A stretch of DNA of 64,000 nt from VRUE01 sp035693025 (lineage in GTDB: Bacteria; Actinomycetota; Thermoleophilia; Solirubrobacterales; 70-9): positions 21,264 through 85,263 of the forward strand of contig DASSHI010000030.1 of NCBI GenBank assembly GCA_035693025.1, written 5' to 3'. A model generated the notes under the pieces. It was not told where the DNA came from. It worked only from the letters and a program-made list of their open reading frames with translations, and did no database searches. Made by a program: the position numbers and the translations under genes. Below, in pieces: positions 49,621-58,014 of this stretch. Numbering within the stretch: the stretch's first letter is position 1; every line of letters begins with the position of its first letter.

Positions 49621-51672
49621 ATGCGCTGGGACGAGCAGCGAGTCGAGAACGACATGCGGTTGCCGGGGGTCGGCGACGGGACGGTGGTGCGGACGTTCGA
49701 CGCGCCAGAGGCGATGGGGATCAACTTCCACGAGGTGCGGGCGCGCTCGGCCCTCAACCACGTGCCCGGCGGGCGCTACGGATTCAGCTACACCGTCAAT
49801 CCGTTCAGAGGGTGCAGTCATGCCTGCGCCTATTGCCTAAAGGGCGATACGCCCATTCTGATGGCCGACGGGCGCACCAAGCCTCTGGCCCAGGTACGTG
49901 TAGGCGATGCCATCTATGGGACTGTCCGCCGTGGCTCGTATCGCCGTTACGAGGTCACCCGTGTCCTCGCGCACTGGATGACGCACAAACGTGCATTTCG
50001 GATCACGCTCGAAGATGGCACCGAGTTGATCGCGAGCGGGGATCATCGCTTCCTGACCGCGCAGCGCGGTTGGAAGTTCGTCACCGGCGCGGAACATGGT
50101 CGTCGACGTCGCCTTCACCTGAGACTCAACAACAAATTGATGGGAATTGGTGCGTTGGGAGCTCCCGTGGTCGACTCAGCCGAATACCGACGGGGATATC
50201 TCTGTGGGGTGATACGGGGGGACGGACACGTCGGTTCCTATGCCTACGACCGACCAGGACGCACAAACTACGAAGTCCATCGCTTTCGGCTGGCGCTAGT
50301 GGACGATGAGGCACTTGCCCGTACCAGCGACTATCTCGCCAGGGTCGGCATTCAGACCGATGAATTTCAGTTTCTGGCGGAAGATGAGAAACATCGCGGC
50401 ATGAAGGCGATTCGAACGTCGTCAAAGGACAATGTCGACCGAATTCGGGCGTTGGTCCGCTGGCCTGATTCGTCAAGTGAGGACTGGACCCGGGGATTCT
50501 TGGCGGGGATCTTCGACGCCGAGGGAAGTTGTAGCCAGTCGCTCCGGATATGCAACAAAGATCGCCAGGTCATCGAGCGCACCGTTGCTGGTTTGGTCCA
50601 GCTTGGGTTTGCAAGCACGGTTGAGCGGCCCAATCAGGTTGGCGCCCGCAATGTCCGCCTGCTGGGAGGACTGCAAGAGCAGCAACGCCTGTTTCAGGCT
50701 ATCGATCCAGCGATCAGCCGAAAGCGCTCGATTGCCGGCATCGCGCTCAAGTCCCAGGCAAAGCTTGGGGTGGTGTCCATCGAGCCGCTGGGTCGCCGGA
50801 TCCGCATGTTCGACGTCACGACCGGGACCGGCGACTTCATCGCGAACGGCGTCGTGAGCCACAACTGCTTCGCTCGGCGAACCCACACCTTTTTGGACTT
50901 CGACGCGGGGCGGGACTTCGAGCGCGAGATCGTGGTCAAGGTCAACGTGCCGGAGCTGCTGCGGGCCGAGCTGGCGCGGCCGAGCTGGAAGCGCGACCTC
51001 GTCGCGCTGGGTACGAACACCGATCCTTACCAGTGGGTCGAGAGCCGCTACCGCTTCATGCCCGAGATCCTCGCGGCCCTGGAGGAAGCGGAGACGCCGG
51101 TCTCGGTGCTGACCAAGTCACCGCTGCTGTTGCGCGACGTCGAGATCTACGAGCGGATGGCGAAGCGCCTGCCGGTCTCCGTCAACCTCTCGATCCCGAC
51201 CCTCGACGAGGAGGCTTGGCGCGCCACCGAGCCCCACACGCCGAGCCCCTCCACTCGCCTCGACGCCGTGGCCGAGCTCCGCTCCCGTGGCATCGCCTCC
51301 GGCGTCCTCATAGCGCCGCTGATGCCCGGCATCAACGACGCCCCCGAGCAGGTCCAGCCGATCGTCGACCGCGCCAAAGCCGCCGGCGCCACCTTCCTCG
51401 GCGGTGTAGCCCTCCACCTCCGCGACGAGGTCAGAGACGTCTTCTTCGCCTGGCTGGAAGCCAAACGCCCCGACCTCCTCCCCCGCTACGAGAAGCTCTA
51501 CGCGAACAAGCGCGCCTACATGCCCCTAGAGCAACGCAAGCAAGTCAGCTCCGTCGTGCGTGGGTGGGGGCGTCGGCAGTCCCCTGCCCCGACTCGCGGG
51601 CCTTCGGCCCGCTCTGAGTATCCGCCGGTTCAGGGGACTGCCGACGCCCCCAGGCAGGACGCTTTGTTCTGA
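49621..51672 (+). CDS. Rv2578c-family radical SAM protein containing an intein
   Basis: A 683-residue precursor. The host protein is a radical SAM enzyme related to spore-photoproduct-lyase-like proteins: the CxxxCxxC cluster is split by an intein at its third cysteine (CSHACAY | intein | CFARR), and the downstream GTNTDPYQWVE, VLTKSPLLLRD and PLMPGINDAP motifs follow. Splicing is needed to rebuild the 4Fe-4S site. The C-terminus ends QDALF, a sliding-clamp-binding-like motif seen in this family; just before it, about 29 residues are encoded by palindrome D1. ATG 49621 is preferred, because the upstream GTG 49603 would make the LexA-type box coding. Confidence 0.9.
   Translation: MRWDEQRVENDMRLPGVGDGTVVRTFDAPEAMGINFHEVRARSALNHVPGGRYGFSYTVNPFRGCSHACAYCLKGDTPILMADGRTKPLAQVRVGDAIYGTVRRGSYRRYEVTRVLAHWMTHKRAFRITLEDGTELIASGDHRFLTAQRGWKFVTGAEHGRRRRLHLRLNNKLMGIGALGAPVVDSAEYRRGYLCGVIRGDGHVGSYAYDRPGRTNYEVHRFRLALVDDEALARTSDYLARVGIQTDEFQFLAEDEKHRGMKAIRTSSKDNVDRIRALVRWPDSSSEDWTRGFLAGIFDAEGSCSQSLRICNKDRQVIERTVAGLVQLGFASTVERPNQVGARNVRLLGGLQEQQRLFQAIDPAISRKRSIAGIALKSQAKLGVVSIEPLGRRIRMFDVTTGTGDFIANGVVSHNCFARRTHTFLDFDAGRDFEREIVVKVNVPELLRAELARPSWKRDLVALGTNTDPYQWVESRYRFMPEILAALEEAETPVSVLTKSPLLLRDVEIYERMAKRLPVSVNLSIPTLDEEAWRATEPHTPSPSTRLDAVAELRSRGIASGVLIAPLMPGINDAPEQVQPIVDRAKAAGATFLGGVALHLRDEVRDVFFAWLEAKRPDLLPRYEKLYANKRAYMPLEQRKQVSSVVRGWGRRQSPAPTRGPSARSEYPPVQGTADAPRQDALF
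49834..50865 (+). other. Intein with LAGLIDADG homing endonuclease
   Basis: A 344-residue intein, residues 72-415 of the precursor. N-terminal block A starts CLKGDTPILMADG; block B has the GDHRFLT histidine; two dodecapeptide motifs of the homing endonuclease are GYLCGVIRGDGHVG and GFLAGIFDAEGS; block F/G ends FDVTTGTGDFIANGVVSHN followed by the +1 cysteine. All splicing residues are intact (Cys1, block-B His, terminal His-Asn, Cys+1). GC is lower than in the host gene, which suggests recent transfer. Confidence 0.92.
51565..51652 (+). repeat. Palindrome D1 inside the radical SAM gene
   Basis: A perfect 22-bp inverted repeat (TGGGGGCGTCGGCAGTCCCC plus TG at 51565-51586; complement at 51631-51652) around an inner GCGGGCC-TTC-GGCCCGC hairpin. 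It is in frame and encodes residues 649-677, Pro/Arg/Ser-rich and without resemblance to the family. Confidence 0.85.
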
Positions 51673-51688
51673 CCCGCGCTTGAGCTGA

Positions 51689-51807
51689 AGGGGGATAGGG
51701 GTGCCCACCAGCGAGCGGCGTCCTCTTTTTCGCCCCAACCACAAGCTCGGATGGCCGCCATCTCAAAGGCGAAAAACCCAGCCGCTGGTGGGCACCCCTA
51801 TCCCCCT
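51689..51807. repeat. Palindromic element D2 between convergent genes
   Basis: 119 bp with perfect 25-bp terminal repeats (51689-51713, beginning AGGGGGATAGGGGTGCCCAC; complement 51783-51807) and an inner TTTTTCGCC/GGCGAAAAA pairing. The size and the inner TTTTTCG...CGAAAAA pair match element A though the arms differ. It lies between the radical SAM stop and the ligase stop. Confidence 0.85.
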
Positions 51808-51812
51808 ACGCC

Positions 51813-52760
51813 TCACCCTTCGTCCAAGAGGTCGAACGTGCACTCCCTGGGGTCTTTGTCGTCCCGGAACCGCCTGAATCTAGCTCCGTGCCTGATCCGC
51901 CCGGCCGCCGCATGGTCGTAGCCCACTTCGATCACCAGCTCCGGACGCAACGCGACCCACTCGAGGTCGCGCCCGCCCGTCCAGCGGCTCGGCTCGGCGG
52001 TCCCGCTGTCGCCCGTCTCCAGCGGCGCCAGCATCTTCGGCATCGCCCGTTTGGCTTCGGCGCTGAAGCCGGAGATGTGGCCCACAGAGCGAAGCTCGCC
52101 AGCGTCGTAGAGGCCGAGGATCAGCGAGCCGACCGTGCCAGCCTCTTTGCCCGGCCGCCAGCCCATCACGACGCAGTCGATCTCGCGCTCGCGCTTCACC
52201 TTGGCCATGCCTTTGCGCTTGCCCGGCATGTAGAGAGCGTCGAGCTGCTTGGCCATCGTGCCCTCGGTCCTGCGCAGCCATTCCTCGGCCCGCTCGGCAT
52301 CGGGGCTCAGCTTGCTCAGCTCGACACCCGTCTTCTCCGCCAGCTTCTCCAAGCGCGCCCGTCGCTCGCCGAAAGGAATCTCCAGCAGCGCCTCGTCCTC
52401 CTCGGCCAGCAGGTCGAAGGCGACGTACCCGGCCGGGATCTCCTTCGAGAGCAGCGTTATCCGTGACTCCGCCGGGTGGATCCGTTCCTGCAGCGCGTCG
52501 AATTCGAGCCGGCCTTCCTGGTCGCGGATCACCAGCTCCCCGTCGAGCACGTAACGACCGGATGCGAAGCTCAGCTCGGGGAAGTAACGCGTCAGGTCCT
52601 TGCCGCCGCGCGACTGGACGTAGAAGTCCTCGCCGTCGACGAAGACGATCGCGCGGAAGCCGTCGAGCTTCTGCTCGTAGGCCCACTCCTCGCCGAGCGG
52701 CAGCTCTTTGCGAGTCAGCGCGAGCTGTGGCTTGATCGGCGGCCGGAGAGGAAGGCTCAC
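51813..52760 (-). CDS. ATP-dependent DNA ligase (LigC/LigD-ligase-like)
   Basis: A 315-residue ATP-type ligase made of the nucleotidyltransferase and OB domains only. Motif I is KLDGFR with adenylated K31, motif III-like YVAFDLL, motif IV EGTMAK, and motif V KVKRER. Short ligases like this usually work in repair (non-homologous end joining or back-up nick sealing). No ku or polymerase domain adjoins. It is the last gene of a minus-strand series: its ATG overlaps the stop of the peptide-ABC ATPase gene by 4 bp, an unexpected partnership. Confidence 0.9.
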   Translation of the reverse strand: MSLPLRPPIKPQLALTRKELPLGEEWAYEQKLDGFRAIVFVDGEDFYVQSRGGKDLTRYFPELSFASGRYVLDGELVIRDQEGRLEFDALQERIHPAESRITLLSKEIPAGYVAFDLLAEEDEALLEIPFGERRARLEKLAEKTGVELSKLSPDAERAEEWLRRTEGTMAKQLDALYMPGKRKGMAKVKREREIDCVVMGWRPGKEAGTVGSLILGLYDAGELRSVGHISGFSAEAKRAMPKMLAPLETGDSGTAEPSRWTGGRDLEWVALRPELVIEVGYDHAAAGRIRHGARFRRFRDDKDPRECTFDLLDEG

Positions 52761-54409
52761 GCCCTGGAGTCTGCCCGACGGGCGCGACTCTCGCGTGGGT
52801 CGGGCACCGGCACGGCGGCGAGCAGGGCCTTGGTATAGGAGTGCGCCGGACGCTCGCAGACCTGGTCGGCGGGGCCCTGCTCGACGATCTTGCCGTCGTG
52901 CATGACCGCGATCCGGTCGGAGACGTGGCGGACGACGCCGATGTCGTGGGCGACGAAGACGTAGGTGAGGCCGAACTCGTCCTGCAGCTCGGCGAGCAGG
53001 TCGAGGATCTGGGCGCGGATCGAGACGTCGAGGGCGGAGACCGGCTCGTCGGCGATGACCAGCTTGGGCTCCAGCGCCAGCGCCCGGGCGATGCCGACCC
53101 GCTGCCGCTGGCCGCCTGAGAATTCGTGTGGGAAGCGCTGGTAATGCGCCGCCGAGAGGCCGACGCGCTCGAGCAGCCCCTGGACACGGGTGCGCAGCTC
53201 GGCCCCAGAGGCGCGCCCCTGGACGCGCAGCGGCTCGCCGACGATCTGGCCGATCCGCTTGCGCGGGTTGAGCGAGGCGTAGGGGTCTTGGAAGACCATC
53301 TGCATCTCGGCGCGCAACGGCCGCATCCGGTGGCGCGAGAGACCCGCGATCTCGCGTCCCTCGAAGCGGACCGAGCCCGCGGACGGCGTCAGCAGCTGCA
53401 GCACGGTGCGCGAGAGCGTCGACTTGCCGCTGCCCGACTCGCCGACGAGACCGAGCGTCTCACCTTTGGCGACGCTGAAGCTGACGCCGTCCACGGCGCG
53501 TATCCGGTCGATCTCGCGATCGATCAGGAGGCCCCGCTTGACCGGGAAATGCTTGACCAGGTCGGTCACCTCGAGCAGCGGCGACGCGCCCCTGCTCGCT
53601 CGCAGCGGCGGCGCCTGGTCGAGTCGCACGACGGCGCCGAGCAGCTTGCGCGTATAGGGGTCCTCGGGCGAGTAGAAGACGCGATCGAGGTCGCCGCGCT
53701 CGACGATCCTCCCCTCGTGCATCACCAGCACCCGATCGGCGATCTCCGCGACCACCCCGAAGTCGTGCGTGATGAGGATCGTCGCCAGCCCGCGCTCGCG
53801 GTTGAGCCGCCGCAGCAGCTCGAGGATCTGGGCCTGGATCGTCACGTCCAGCGCCGTCGTCGGCTCGTCGGCGATCAGCACTTCCGGCTCCAGCATCAGC
53901 GCCATCGCGATCATCGCCCGCTGGCGCATCCCGCCGGAGAGCTCGTGCGGGTAGCGGTCGACCTGCCGCTCGGGGTCGGGCAGGCCGACCGAGCCGAGCA
54001 GCTCGACCGCCCGCTCGCGCGTCTCGGCCGGCGTCGCCTTCGGTCGGCGGGCCTGCATCGCCTCGGTCAGCTGACGGCCGATCCTGTAGACGGGGTTGAA
54101 CGAGGTCATCGGGTCCTGGAAGACCATCGCTATCCGCTCGCCGCGGACCTCGCGCAGCGCCGCGTCGTCGGCGTCGATCAGCTCTCGCTCGCCGAGGCGG
54201 ACCGAGCCTTCGATGCGGGCGTTGGGTGAGCGGGTGAGCCCGACGATCGTCTGCGCGGTGACGCTCTTGCCCGAGCCCGACTCGCCGACGATCGCCAATA
54301 CCTCCCCCGGGGCGAGGTCGAAGGAGACGCCTTCGACTGCCTGCACGAGGCCGTCTTCGGTGACGAAGCCGACGCGCAGGTCGTCGACGCTGAGCAGCGG
54401 CCCGCTCAT
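52757..54409 (-). CDS. Oligopeptide ABC transporter ATP-binding protein, fused DppD-DppF type
   Basis: A 550-residue protein with two complete ABC ATPase domains. The first (1-265) has Walker A GESGSGKS at 42-49 and the signature LSGGMRQR; the second (285-540) has its own GESGSGKS and FSGGQRQR. A fused pair drives one heterologous importer with the permeases encoded directly upstream. Oligopeptide-type C-terminal extensions follow each signature. ATG 54409 lies 13 bp after the stop of the DppB-like gene. Confidence 0.93.
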   Translation of the reverse strand: MSGPLLSVDDLRVGFVTEDGLVQAVEGVSFDLAPGEVLAIVGESGSGKSVTAQTIVGLTRSPNARIEGSVRLGERELIDADDAALREVRGERIAMVFQDPMTSFNPVYRIGRQLTEAMQARRPKATPAETRERAVELLGSVGLPDPERQVDRYPHELSGGMRQRAMIAMALMLEPEVLIADEPTTALDVTIQAQILELLRRLNRERGLATILITHDFGVVAEIADRVLVMHEGRIVERGDLDRVFYSPEDPYTRKLLGAVVRLDQAPPLRASRGASPLLEVTDLVKHFPVKRGLLIDREIDRIRAVDGVSFSVAKGETLGLVGESGSGKSTLSRTVLQLLTPSAGSVRFEGREIAGLSRHRMRPLRAEMQMVFQDPYASLNPRKRIGQIVGEPLRVQGRASGAELRTRVQGLLERVGLSAAHYQRFPHEFSGGQRQRVGIARALALEPKLVIADEPVSALDVSIRAQILDLLAELQDEFGLTYVFVAHDIGVVRHVSDRIAVMHDGKIVEQGPADQVCERPAHSYTKALLAAVPVPDPRESRARRADSRA

Positions 54410-54422
54410 GCCCGGCCCGTCC

Positions 54423-55379
54423 TCATCGCGCCGAGCTTCCGAGCTTGACCCGTGGATCGAGATAGGCGTAAGCGACGTCGACCAGGCTGTTGAAGAGGAC
54501 GATGAAGAAAGCGCCGAAGAGGACGACGGCGATCACCGGCGGCAGGTCCTGGTTGGTCAGCGATTCATAGGTGTAGAGGCCGATGCCGTTGAGGTTGAAG
54601 ATGAATTCGACCGCGATCGCGCCGCCCAGCAGGGCGCCGAAGTCGAGGCCGAAGAGGGTGACGACCGGGCCCAGCGAGTTGCGCAGCACGTGGCGGCTCA
54701 TCACCCGCCGCTCGGAAAGCCCCTTGGCCCGTGCGGTGCGCACGTGGTCCTCGCCCGCCGCGTCGAGCATCCGCGAGCGCAGCACGCGGCTGTAGAAGCC
54801 GATGAAGACGATCGAGAGCGTCGCCCACGGGAGGATCAGGTGGTAGGCCCACTGCAGTGGGTCTTCGGTCAGCCCGACGTAGTTGCCGGTTGGGAAGAGG
54901 GCGAGCTTGTAAGCCAGGTAGTTGAGGAAGATCGCCCCCAGCCAGAATTCGGGAACCGAGATCCCGGTAACCGAGAGGACGCCGAGGGCGCGGTCGAGCC
55001 GGCCCCCTGGCTTGGTCGCCGAGAGGTAGCCGAAGAGGACCCCGAAGAACATCCAGATCAGGGCTGCTCCGATGCAGAGCGAGAAGGTCGCCGGGATCCC
55101 TTCGGCGATCCGTTCGTCGACGTTTTCCCGCCCTTCGTAGGAGATCAGGTCCCCCGTGAAGACCTTGCGCATCATCGTCAGGTACTGGGCCGGCAGGGAT
55201 TCGTCGAAGCCCCATTCCTCTTCGATGCTGGCGACCAGGGTCGGGGTCGCGTTCTTGCCGGCCATGCTCTGCGCGGGGTTGGACTCGGGGATCACGTTGA
55301 AGACGAGGAAGACGATCACCGAGACGGCGAAGAGGACGAGGACGGTGCCGATCGCGCGGCGGGCGACGAAGCGGCCCAT
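54423..55379 (-). CDS. Oligopeptide ABC transporter permease, DppB-like
   Basis: A 318-residue membrane protein. The N-terminal helix (IGTVLVLFAVSVIVFLVFNVIP) and the GVSVPEFWLGA-like and EDHVRTARAKGLSERRVMSRHVLRN EAA-loop segments are typical of DppB/OppB; about six helices. The start ATG 55379 overlaps the DppC stop by one base (TGATG). It forms the translocation pore with the DppC-like partner. Confidence 0.94.
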   Translation of the reverse strand: MGRFVARRAIGTVLVLFAVSVIVFLVFNVIPESNPAQSMAGKNATPTLVASIEEEWGFDESLPAQYLTMMRKVFTGDLISYEGRENVDERIAEGIPATFSLCIGAALIWMFFGVLFGYLSATKPGGRLDRALGVLSVTGISVPEFWLGAIFLNYLAYKLALFPTGNYVGLTEDPLQWAYHLILPWATLSIVFIGFYSRVLRSRMLDAAGEDHVRTARAKGLSERRVMSRHVLRNSLGPVVTLFGLDFGALLGGAIAVEFIFNLNGIGLYTYESLTNQDLPPVIAVVLFGAFFIVLFNSLVDVAYAYLDPRVKLGSSAR

Positions 55380-56392
55380 CAGAGCGGGCTCTCCTGTGGT
55401 TCGGCGATGCCGGAGCGGGCCTCGAGCACGAGCCGCGACCTGGGGTCGAGCGCGTCGCGCAGACCCTCGCCGAGGACGTTGATCGAAAGGACGGTGAGCA
55501 GGATCATCGCGCCCGGGATGACGGTCAGCAGCGGGGCGGTGCTGATCAGTTCGAAGCCGCTGCCGATCATCGACCCCCAGGAGGCGTTGGGCGCCTGCAC
55601 GCCGACGCCGAGGAACGACAGCGTCGCCTCGAGCAGCATGTTGTTGGCGACGCCGAGCGCGAAGAAGACGATCAGCGTCGAGGCCAGGTTCGGCAGCAGC
55701 TCGCCGAACATCACCCGCAGCGGCCCGGCGCCCTGGGCGACGGCGGCCTCGACGAACTCCTTCTCGCGCAGCGAGAGCACCTCGCCGCGGATCGGCCGCG
55801 CCAAATACGGCGTGTAGACGAAGGCGATGATCAGGATCGGGATCCAGATCGAGCCGCCCGAGAGGTGCAGCGGGCCGATCTGCAGCCCGCCGACGGCGAG
55901 TGCGAGGCCGAGCGCGATCGCCAGCAGCGTCACCGGGAACGACCAGATGACGTCGAGCGAGCGCGAGATCACCGCGTCGGGCCAGCCGCGGTAGTAGCCG
56001 GCCAGCAGGCCGAGGACGGTGGCCAGCAGGATCGCGAGCAACGTCGCCGAGAAGCCGATCAGGATCGAGATCCGCCCCCCGTACATCAGCCGCACCATCT
56101 CGTCGCGGCCGAGCGTTCCGTCGGCGCCGAGGAAGAAGCGTCCATCTGCCGCGAGCCAGAGCGGGCCGACCGGCTTGCCTTCGCGGTTTACGATTTCGCG
56201 CTGCTCGCCGTCCGCTTCGACCTTCTCCAGGGTGTGCGTCGCGTTCGGCGTCGTATGGGCGACGTCGTGCGCCCATAGGGGCGCGGCGAGGACGAAGACG
56301 AGGATCGTGACGAACAGTGCCGCTGCCGCGAGGGCGATCCGGTTGCGCCGCAGCCGCCGGTACGCCGGATACCACGGGCTGCGGCCCTCCAT
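55379..56392 (-). CDS. Oligopeptide ABC transporter permease, DppC-like
   Basis: A 337-residue membrane protein with an N-terminal cytoplasmic segment (YRRLRRNRIALAAAALF), a first helix, a large outer loop of about 70 residues, and five more helices. The EAA motif (REKEFVEAAVAQGAGPLRVMF) binds the ATPase. Its start overlaps the substrate-binding-protein stop by one base, so the order SBP-permease-permease-ATPase is one coupled operon. Confidence 0.94.
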   Translation of the reverse strand: MEGRSPWYPAYRRLRRNRIALAAAALFVTILVFVLAAPLWAHDVAHTTPNATHTLEKVEADGEQREIVNREGKPVGPLWLAADGRFFLGADGTLGRDEMVRLMYGGRISILIGFSATLLAILLATVLGLLAGYYRGWPDAVISRSLDVIWSFPVTLLAIALGLALAVGGLQIGPLHLSGGSIWIPILIIAFVYTPYLARPIRGEVLSLREKEFVEAAVAQGAGPLRVMFGELLPNLASTLIVFFALGVANNMLLEATLSFLGVGVQAPNASWGSMIGSGFELISTAPLLTVIPGAMILLTVLSINVLGEGLRDALDPRSRLVLEARSGIAEPQESPL

Positions 56393-58014
56393 TACTTGAA
56401 CTGGAAGCTGGTCAGATCCTGACCCATGGTCGGGTTGTAGATCACCTTGTCGAGGTCGATCGAGTCATCGACGAACGTCGACGTCGTGATGCTGCCGTAC
56501 GGGACCATCGGCGCCTGTTCCATGAATTCCCGATCGAGCTTCGCGTATTCCGCTTCCTGCTGAGGGCCGAGCTGTTCGGTGCTGAGTTTCGCGATCTTGG
56601 CGTTCAGCTTCGGGTCATTCATGTTGGAGACGTTCGTGTTGCCGGTGGGAGCGATGCTTTCGCCGTCGAGCAGCGGCTGGAAGAAGTCGTTGGGATGGGG
56701 GTAGTCCTGCAGCCAGTCGGCCCACCCGGTGTCGAGGTCGGGCGTGGACCGATTGCCGATGACCCCGAAATAGCTGTCCCCGTTGATCGTCTTCAGCTTC
56801 ACGTTGAAGCCCAGTTCGCCGAGCACGCCGGCGTAGTAGGCGCCGGCCTTGTCGTTGGGGCTTTCGTTGTCGGTCCAGACCGTGATGTCGCGGTCTGACG
56901 GGTCCGCTTCGGCGAGCAGTTCCTTCGCTTTGGTCATGTCGTGGGGGTAGAGGTCGAAGGCTTCGTGACCGGGCATGCCTTCGGGCAGGATCTGGTGGGT
57001 GGCAGATAGCGAGCCGGCGTAGATTCTTTCCAGCGCGGCGCTGTCGACCGCGTAGTTCACCGCTTGGCGGACCTTGACGTCGTCGAAGGGGGCCCTTTCG
57101 GTGTTGATCCAGAAGAAGTAGGTGCTGATCGGGTGCTCGACCCGGAACTGGGTTCCTTCGTACTTGTCCTTGATTTTGTTGTAGAGGTCCGCCGGGACGG
57201 TCGTCTGCATCCAGTTCGCCTGGTTGCGTTCGATTTCGTTGACCTGGGTCGCGCTGTTGCGGACGAGCGAGACGTCGATCTCGTTCACGTGGCCGCTCGG
57301 CACCTCGGAGATCGCCTTTCCGTTGGCCTTGGCCCACTGCGGGTTGCGAGCGTAGGACCAGCCCTTGCCGGGTTCGACTTTGGTGATCACATAGGGACCG
57401 GTGGCGGGCGGCGGTTCGGTCGTGAGGTTCTTGGCAGGGGTGCCCGGGGGGAGGAGGGCGACGAAAAGCATCGCCAGCTCGTTGGTGAAGGTGCCGCGCG
57501 GCTTGGTCAGCTCGATCGTGATCTTGCCGGTCTTGTCGTCGGTCTCGATCCCGGGGATGCCGCCGGTCTTGGACTTGGCGAACTGTTCGGCGCCGACGAT
57601 GCTTTCGTAGAACGGAGAGCCGGGCGAGTTGATCTTGAAGAGGCGTTCGACCGTCGCGGCGAAGTCGGAGGCCTTGACGGGCGTGCCGTCGGAGTATTTG
57701 AGCCCCTTGCGCAGGGTCAGCGTGTAGGTCTTGCCGCCGTTGCCGATCTTCGGCAGGCTCTCGGCCAGCGCCGGCACCACTTCGGCGCCCGCGGCGCCGT
57801 TGGCGTGGTTATAGGTCAGCAGCGGCAGGTAAGTGTCGTACATCGCCGTCCAGCCTTCCTGATCGTAGGAAAGCGCCGGATCGAGTTCGGGGAAGGAGGC
57901 ATAGCTACCGGTCAGCGTGCCGCCTTCCTTGCCGCCGGAGCCGCCGCATGACGAGAGGACGAATGCCGCTGCCACCAGACCAAGCACAGCCAGTGCTGCA
58001 TGCAGCTTCCTCAC
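56392..58014 (-). CDS. Oligopeptide ABC transporter substrate-binding lipoprotein
   Basis: A 540-residue family-5 (DppA/OppA) solute-binding protein. Lipobox LSSC gives a lipidated cysteine at residue 23. The family signature region around TYTLTLRKGLKYSDGTPVKASDF is present, as is a C-terminal DWLQDYPHPNDFF segment typical of the third domain. Substrates are peptides or related compounds. It is the first gene of the ABC operon; the preceding MFS gene ends at 58015, directly next to this start, so it may be on the same transcript. Confidence 0.94.
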   Translation of the reverse strand: MRKLHAALAVLGLVAAAFVLSSCGGSGGKEGGTLTGSYASFPELDPALSYDQEGWTAMYDTYLPLLTYNHANGAAGAEVVPALAESLPKIGNGGKTYTLTLRKGLKYSDGTPVKASDFAATVERLFKINSPGSPFYESIVGAEQFAKSKTGGIPGIETDDKTGKITIELTKPRGTFTNELAMLFVALLPPGTPAKNLTTEPPPATGPYVITKVEPGKGWSYARNPQWAKANGKAISEVPSGHVNEIDVSLVRNSATQVNEIERNQANWMQTTVPADLYNKIKDKYEGTQFRVEHPISTYFFWINTERAPFDDVKVRQAVNYAVDSAALERIYAGSLSATHQILPEGMPGHEAFDLYPHDMTKAKELLAEADPSDRDITVWTDNESPNDKAGAYYAGVLGELGFNVKLKTINGDSYFGVIGNRSTPDLDTGWADWLQDYPHPNDFFQPLLDGESIAPTGNTNVSNMNDPKLNAKIAKLSTEQLGPQQEAEYAKLDREFMEQAPMVPYGSITTSTFVDDSIDLDKVIYNPTMGQDLTSFQFK

